Source of the DNA: CAVIQK01 sp964613035
Lineage (GTDB): Bacteria > Bacillota > Clostridia > Christensenellales > DTU072
DNA length: 25,546 nt
Assembly: GCA_964613035.1 (NCBI GenBank)
Contig: CAZTFQ010000021.1
Coordinates: 1 to 25,546, forward strand
Direction: 5' to 3'
Under the pieces are notes generated by a model. That model was given only the letters and a program-made list of their open reading frames with translations, did not search any database and was not told the origin of the DNA. Made by a program: the position numbers and the translations under genes. Positions 22,901 to 25,546 of the stretch are shown here, one piece after another (position 1 is the first letter of the stretch; each line of letters begins with the position of its first letter).

Positions 22901-24978
22901 ATGTAATCGAGTCTCTCCATAAGAGTCTCGCCCTCGTAAGAATAATCGGGCATTGTATTGACAGCCTTAGCCAGAGCTACGACGTAGTGGGCTTCGAATT
23001 GTCCTGCGCCGCCGCTTGCGGTGGATATCCACGCGCCGTAGGATTGTACGCCCTTGGTGTCCAGTCCCGCCATTAAGCGGTAGTTATAGAGTAGTCTCTC
23101 TACGTTGAGACTCATCATATAGTCGAGGTTGGTCTCCATCAGCCCCTCGTAATAAGAGCCCTGCTCGAAACTCGTATCGCCGAGGATACCCGTTTCGTAT
23201 ACGTGTTCTACAGTTTCTCCGGAAGACTTAACCGTAACCGTGAATTGTTTTTGCACTTGTATTTCTCCTCTCGTGAACGTTACGTTGATTGCTACCGGTG
23301 TGTCTATGACGGGCTTAAATACCGTACCGTCGTTGTCGATTATGTCTTGATTTGCAGACGACCAGGTTATTTTGACGCCCTCGTCGCCGTAATCGGGGAT
23401 AGTCAGCTTGTTGCCTTCTCCGTCATAATCGACAGAAAAAGCGTCCGCTACCTGTTGTACCGCCGACGCGTCGTCTTCTACGGTTATTATTCCGAGACTC
23501 ATCATCGTCTCCTTCTCGCTGAGAGCCGATTGATATATTTTGACGTTATCCAACTTTCCGATTAAAGGATTGTCCCCGTAAAGAAGCGTCGCGCCGAAAG
23601 TAAGCAGCGTGCCCGCGTCCCAGAACATGGAATTGTTATATTTGAAATTGTCTTCAGATGCGATCAATTTACCGTCAAGATATATTCTGGCGGAATTATT
23701 GTCTACGGAAAACGCCAGATTGATCCATTGATTATAAGGGAAATCAAAATATAAAATCTGATCGTTGACGTTGTTTTTATTGGTGAATTTCAAAAGACTC
23801 GAGCTACCGCCCCATTTAATTCCCGAGGAAAACAGCATACTGCCGTGATTGGGGCTAAATTCAAACAGACGAGCCCATCCCGAGGAATCCGCCGATACGT
23901 ACGCGTCGAAGGACACCGTAATTTCGTTGTGACCGGCGATAGATTTTCCCGGGAGTTTCATCGCTGTAATGAAATCTTCTCCTCTGGTTCCGTCCAGAGA
24001 CAGAACGTAGCTCTCTCTTTCGTCGTCATAGACGACTTCGGCATTTCCTTGAAGAGTCGCGTCGTAATTTCTCACGGAATCGGAAGCGTTTTCGTTGTCA
24101 AAGTTATAAGAAGTCGTCAAAAAATCCGAGTAATCAAAGTCGTATTCGGAAGCAATTTCTTCTCCCGTCAGTGCGGAGGAATATACTCTGATATCGGAAA
24201 AGCCTCCCCTGAAGTCGGCGTTGTCATCCATTGCGGTCGCGCCGAGGTATATGTACGACGAGTCGGCGGAATAGAAATTTTTTGCGGAAAAGTCGCCTTG
24301 TTTCGATTTAATCAAGGTTCCGTTCTGATAGATATAGAATCCTTCCGGAGTGAATTCATACGCATAATGCACCCACGTATCGTATACGGGAAGTATATTG
24401 TACGCTTTAGGCGTATTGCCCGCCGCCTCGGAGTCGGCACCCTCGAAAAACATATTATCCGCACCGTCCACTGCCGCGCCTTTAAGCGTAGCGGAGACGT
24501 GAAGTCCGTTGTAATAATTGGGGGCATAAGGCATCAGTGACAATCTGGACAAGTTAGCGCCGTTTCCGTTGGATATCTCCAACATTCTCGACCAGCCAGA
24601 AGAAATGCTCGAGGAGAGCAAGAACCAGCCCGACAAAGTGACCGAGTCGTAATTCATAAGCTCCGCCGGCAATTGAACGTAATTCTGTCTCGCAGAGGAC
24701 CCGTTGAGTCGGATCGCAGCCTGTCCTTTCTTGGCATTGTCTTCATACGAGACGTTGCCGTTGTCCACAATCGTAGCCGAGCCGTACTCCGAAGAAGCGG
24801 AATTGGCGCCTCTGTCGTCGCTGTCGGAAAACCGCAACCGATATATCGGCGACAGGTCTTCTCCGTCGGCAGAAGCCTTATAAGGATTAAGTACGAAAAT
24901 CATGCTTAAGACCAGCGCGCACGCGAACAACGCTACGAGCAACGTGGTTAATAATTTAATTCTCTTAACCTTTTGCAT
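19984..24978 (-). CDS. Giant surface-anchored GH127-type beta-L-arabinofuranosidase with lectin and FIVAR domains
   Basis: A 1664-residue exported protein. The signal peptide ends at about ASA-D (37/38). Two LamG/concanavalin-like domains (about 45-275 and 283-490) precede an Ig-like domain (about 505-588). The GH127/DUF1680 catalytic region spans about 597-1130. Its zinc-thiolate site is complete: Glu898 (GEH, likely acid/base), Glu914-x-Cys916 (SETCC) and the Cys983-Cys984 pair (FWCCACTG). Glu898 and Glu914 are 16 residues apart, as in HypBA1. A lectin-like beta-sandwich (about 1218-1405) and three FIVAR-like helical repeats (about 1415-1605) follow. The end is a Gly/Ser linker, one membrane segment (about 1631-1655) and a Lys-rich tail, not a sortase motif. 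It should strip arabinofuranose from plant glycoprotein or pectin outside the cell. GGAGG lies 7 bases before the ATG. The related GH146 family cannot be excluded. Confidence 0.88.
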   Translation of the reverse strand: MQKVKRIKLLTTLLVALFACALVLSMIFVLNPYKASADGEDLSPIYRLRFSDSDDRGANSASSEYGSATIVDNGNVSYEDNAKKGQAAIRLNGSSARQNYVQLPAELMNYDSVTLSGWFLLSSSISSGWSRMLEISNGNGANLSRLSLMPYAPNYYNGLHVSATLKGAAVDGADNMFFEGADSEAAGNTPKAYNILPVYDTWVHYAYEFTPEGFYIYQNGTLIKSKQGDFSAKNFYSADSSYIYLGATAMDDNADFRGGFSDIRVYSSALTGEEIASEYDFDYSDFLTTSYNFDNENASDSVRNYDATLQGNAEVVYDDERESYVLSLDGTRGEDFITAMKLPGKSIAGHNEITVSFDAYVSADSSGWARLFEFSPNHGSMLFSSGIKWGGSSSLLKFTNKNNVNDQILYFDFPYNQWINLAFSVDNNSARIYLDGKLIASEDNFKYNNSMFWDAGTLLTFGATLLYGDNPLIGKLDNVKIYQSALSEKETMMSLGIITVEDDASAVQQVADAFSVDYDGEGNKLTIPDYGDEGVKITWSSANQDIIDNDGTVFKPVIDTPVAINVTFTRGEIQVQKQFTVTVKSSGETVEHVYETGILGDTSFEQGSYYEGLMETNLDYMMSLNVERLLYNYRLMAGLDTKGVQSYGAWISTASGGAGQFEAHYVVALAKAVNTMPDYSYEGETLMERLDYMLAEWKKCQDAYAEKYPEDAGYLGAISAYQLDAIVAGQTFVTLENGVKQNIWVPWYFAHKHFEALLDVYNYVDNDNIQALALEMLNDYADWAYNEMSSLTDAERVKILRYEYGGMAEALYQTYMVTKNVNHFRAAKYFEEQNLLDNLYNNVDVLAGLHSNTTLPKILACAAAYEITGDEYYLTICENAYEMIMKRTYANGSTSCGEHWTAAGTLYTSNESSETCCSYNMLRLADYLYKYTGEKKYMDYYENVYLNHILASMDPDTGLKTYLTNSLFGFYKVYHNADNAFWCCACTGMESFAQLAQGIYYTGENEILVNMFMPSSFNYGDITLVQSGDFYTEQKTTLTINGSGSFKLSLRIPDWAESATILINGEPASPIAVGGYYVIDRTWSDGDEVEYSIPFSLRQVKLPGSERTYALMYGPILMVLDMGSDNMDEYQSSQLTFGSAYTGELSDKVVLNGSFAEAASFTYGNDGEIYMTLSTANQGELSFRPFNRLFHSRYGMYLEYYDDMAEIDADYTLEGNDFASEFDSEDDLDSFNEFGSTGGGRMFSVEDGWLVSPSSGENKLMAGLSLKAPYVLEVRLAPYSKGGQMNGGVYILASEANKVQDSIVAYNVHVERTAGSSTYKLNVFKFNGSYLGSETSVSLNMPSDEIISLHILVKDGYCSVFVNGSRNAALKFAIDDSFITEEYGDVGIRAQVSKMKFDGFRVISADLEKNTSVLESALSIAQDIDQKIYTPETVEALRALIEDAIEALADDSLTQAQINVVNNSLRAAIAGLIEIGDASDLDRALASAILIDGRNYTQTSFNALQSVIDRIKAIEGQKVSQSVIDCLKSDLSDALMSLEVASVDRTSLATVISSAEALVETEYTADSWGAFSEALAASKALSSTASAAEIDEAMANLLLAETSLVRVSNGSGTPSGSVDGDGSAVGGVSVGALIGSILGAIILTAAVIFGVQIILKKKKGAAGK

Positions 24979-25010
24979 AAATCAACCTCCATACATATTT
25001 TCATACCTAT

Positions 25011-25039
25011 ATTGTACCCCCCCCGCATAAAAAATTAAA
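25011..25039 (-). promoter_or_regulatory. Probable promoter of the large GH127 gene with a G8 run in the spacer
   Basis: On the minus strand a -10 TACAAT (25016-25011) is directly preceded by eight G (25024-25017). At a 17-base spacing the -35 would be a weak TTTAAT (25039-25034). A better-looking ATGACA lies at 25046-25041 but is 24 bases away. The leader would be about 25 bases. The -10 position is reasonable; the -35 is uncertain. Confidence 0.45.
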
Positions 25040-25051
25040 TTGTCATTTCCG

Positions 25052-25079
25052 CACATTTAGTGTACAAAATCACACATTT
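25052..25079. repeat. CACATTT direct repeat with a 21-base period upstream of the large GH127 gene
   Basis: CACATTT occurs at 25052-25058 and 25073-25079. Read on the minus strand, both begin AAATGTGYG. The 21-base period and position upstream of the promoter fit AraC-family half-sites. The outer copy (AAATGTGTGAT) matches the repeat of the region 1 promoter (AAATATGTAAT) at 9 of 11 bases. Confidence 0.5.
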
Positions 25080-25342
25080 TTTCTTTAACACGGATATACG
25101 ACTTGCTCTGTAGAGCTAACCGCGAAAAATATTCCGCAAATTCTCGCCCTAGAAAAACAAATGTTCTCGCGCATACGCTTATTTAAGTATAAAATTAAAA
25201 AAATAGATAACTTTTCGGAAAATTTTAGTAAACGATATTGATTTACCGAAAAAGGTTTGATAAACTCCGATTGAAAAACGAATATGACCGAGCTTTCTGT
25301 ATAGACAACCGTGATTACCGGGATATTCTCTAAGTTTGTCGA

Positions 25343-25371
25343 TTGGTTTTGAGGTGCTTCGATTGTATATA
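25343..25371 (+). promoter_or_regulatory. Promoter of the truncated lipoprotein gene
   Basis: TTGGTT (25343-25348), a 17-base spacer and TATATA (25366-25371). The palindromes CGGATCCG (25372-25379) and CGGACGGTCCG (25378-25388) lie at the expected transcription start and could bind a repressor. Confidence 0.55.
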
Positions 25372-25419
25372 CGGATCCGGACGGTCCGTTTTATTTTTTC
25401 TTTCGGAGGATGTTCACAA

Positions 25420-25546
25420 ATGAAAAACTTAAAAATTCTACTGTCCGTAGTCTTTTTTCTGATACTCTCTTTTGCTCTTCTTTCTTGTACATATATCGAA
25501 TCTCAACCTCAAAAGGACGATCTAGCCGACGATATCGATTTGGCAA
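25420..25546 (+). CDS. Lipoprotein, N-terminal fragment (runs off the window)
   Basis: Only 42 codons are present. They show a typical lipoprotein signal: basic MKNLK, a hydrophobic core and the lipobox LLSC (Cys23), followed by a polar, acidic stretch. GGAGGA lies 9 bases before the ATG. Many sugar-binding proteins, glycosidases and glycan-binding proteins begin this way, so no function can be given. Its place beside the carbohydrate genes and its own promoter suggest a further member of the locus. Confidence 0.75.
   Translation, partial: MKNLKILLSVVFFLILSFALLSCTYIESQPQKDDLADDIDLA

Larger units (their letters stand above)
24979..25419. other. Divergent intergenic control region
   Basis: A 441-base AT-rich gap between the large GH127 gene and the truncated lipoprotein gene. 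It holds the promoter elements and repeats listed separately. Between them, CTTTTCGG (25211-25218) and CGAAAAAG (25247-25254) enclose an inner GTAAA/TTTAC pair (25228-25232, 25242-25246), an imperfect inverted repeat of unknown role. No gene is seen between 25080 and 25340. Confidence 0.6.

Noticed and set aside
21901..23076. 391-codon open frame on the plus strand, opposite the large GH127 gene
   Set aside because: It lies wholly antisense to a well-supported catalytic domain, shows no recognisable domain and has no ribosome site; it follows from the codon use of the real gene.
1..25546. CRISPR array, tRNA, rRNA or insertion sequence
   Set aside because: Nothing in the read sequence shows regularly spaced repeats with spacers, a cloverleaf-like stretch with conserved tRNA bases, or a transposase frame with terminal repeats.

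Overview
The window looks like a glycan-utilisation locus from a Gram-positive, Clostridia-like bacterium (Bacillota), probably an uncultured gut or rumen organism. This rests on lipobox lipoproteins, GGAGG-type ribosome binding sites, an ABC sugar importer of the CUT1 type without its own ATPase, AraC-family regulators, and a surface enzyme ending in FIVAR-like repeats and a basic-tailed membrane anchor. The lineage is an inference; GC content and phylogeny were not computed. No tRNA, rRNA, CRISPR array, transposase or phage gene was seen.

Region 1 (1-11359, minus strand) is a compact eight-gene cluster read from a promoter near 11236-11208. In transcription order it encodes a cytoplasmic GH127-type beta-L-arabinofuranosidase (GTG start, 11091), a sugar-binding lipoprotein, two CUT1 permeases that overlap by 8 bases, a GH43 lipoprotein, a lipoprotein with repeated CBM9-like domains, an unrecognised membrane protein and a cytoplasmic GH43 enzyme. 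The likely job is to bind and trim an arabinose- or xylose-containing plant glycan at the cell surface, import the oligosaccharides and finish hydrolysis inside. A divergent AraC-family regulator (11360-12136) faces the cluster. The shared intergenic region carries a 14-base direct repeat with a 22-base period that abuts the cluster's -35, and a perfect 15-base palindrome just downstream of its -10.

Region 2 (12137-18926, plus strand) is the most unusual part. A signal-less protein joins a sialidase-like Asp-box beta-propeller to an AraC-type DNA-binding domain. The next gene encodes a 1508-residue lipoprotein whose central propeller is clearly related to the propeller of the regulator, followed by an SGNH esterase-like domain, two carboxypeptidase-regulatory-like domains and duplicated flanking modules. 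The inference is that an enzyme fold has been recruited as a cytoplasmic sensor that controls its secreted relative. Both propellers have Gly where true sialidases have the Arg of the FRIP motif, so sialic acid is probably not the substrate.

Region 3 (18998-24978, minus strand) has a 1664-residue surface-anchored GH127-type enzyme with two LamG-like domains, an Ig-like domain, another lectin-like domain and three FIVAR-like repeats, followed downstream by a third AraC-family regulator that uses a TTG start. Its promoter region has a 21-base-period repeat resembling the one in region 1, and a run of eight G residues (sense strand) touching the -10. A strong bidirectional terminator separates regions 2 and 3.

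Region 4 (24979-25546) is an intergenic stretch followed by the first 42 codons of another plus-strand lipoprotein that runs off the window.
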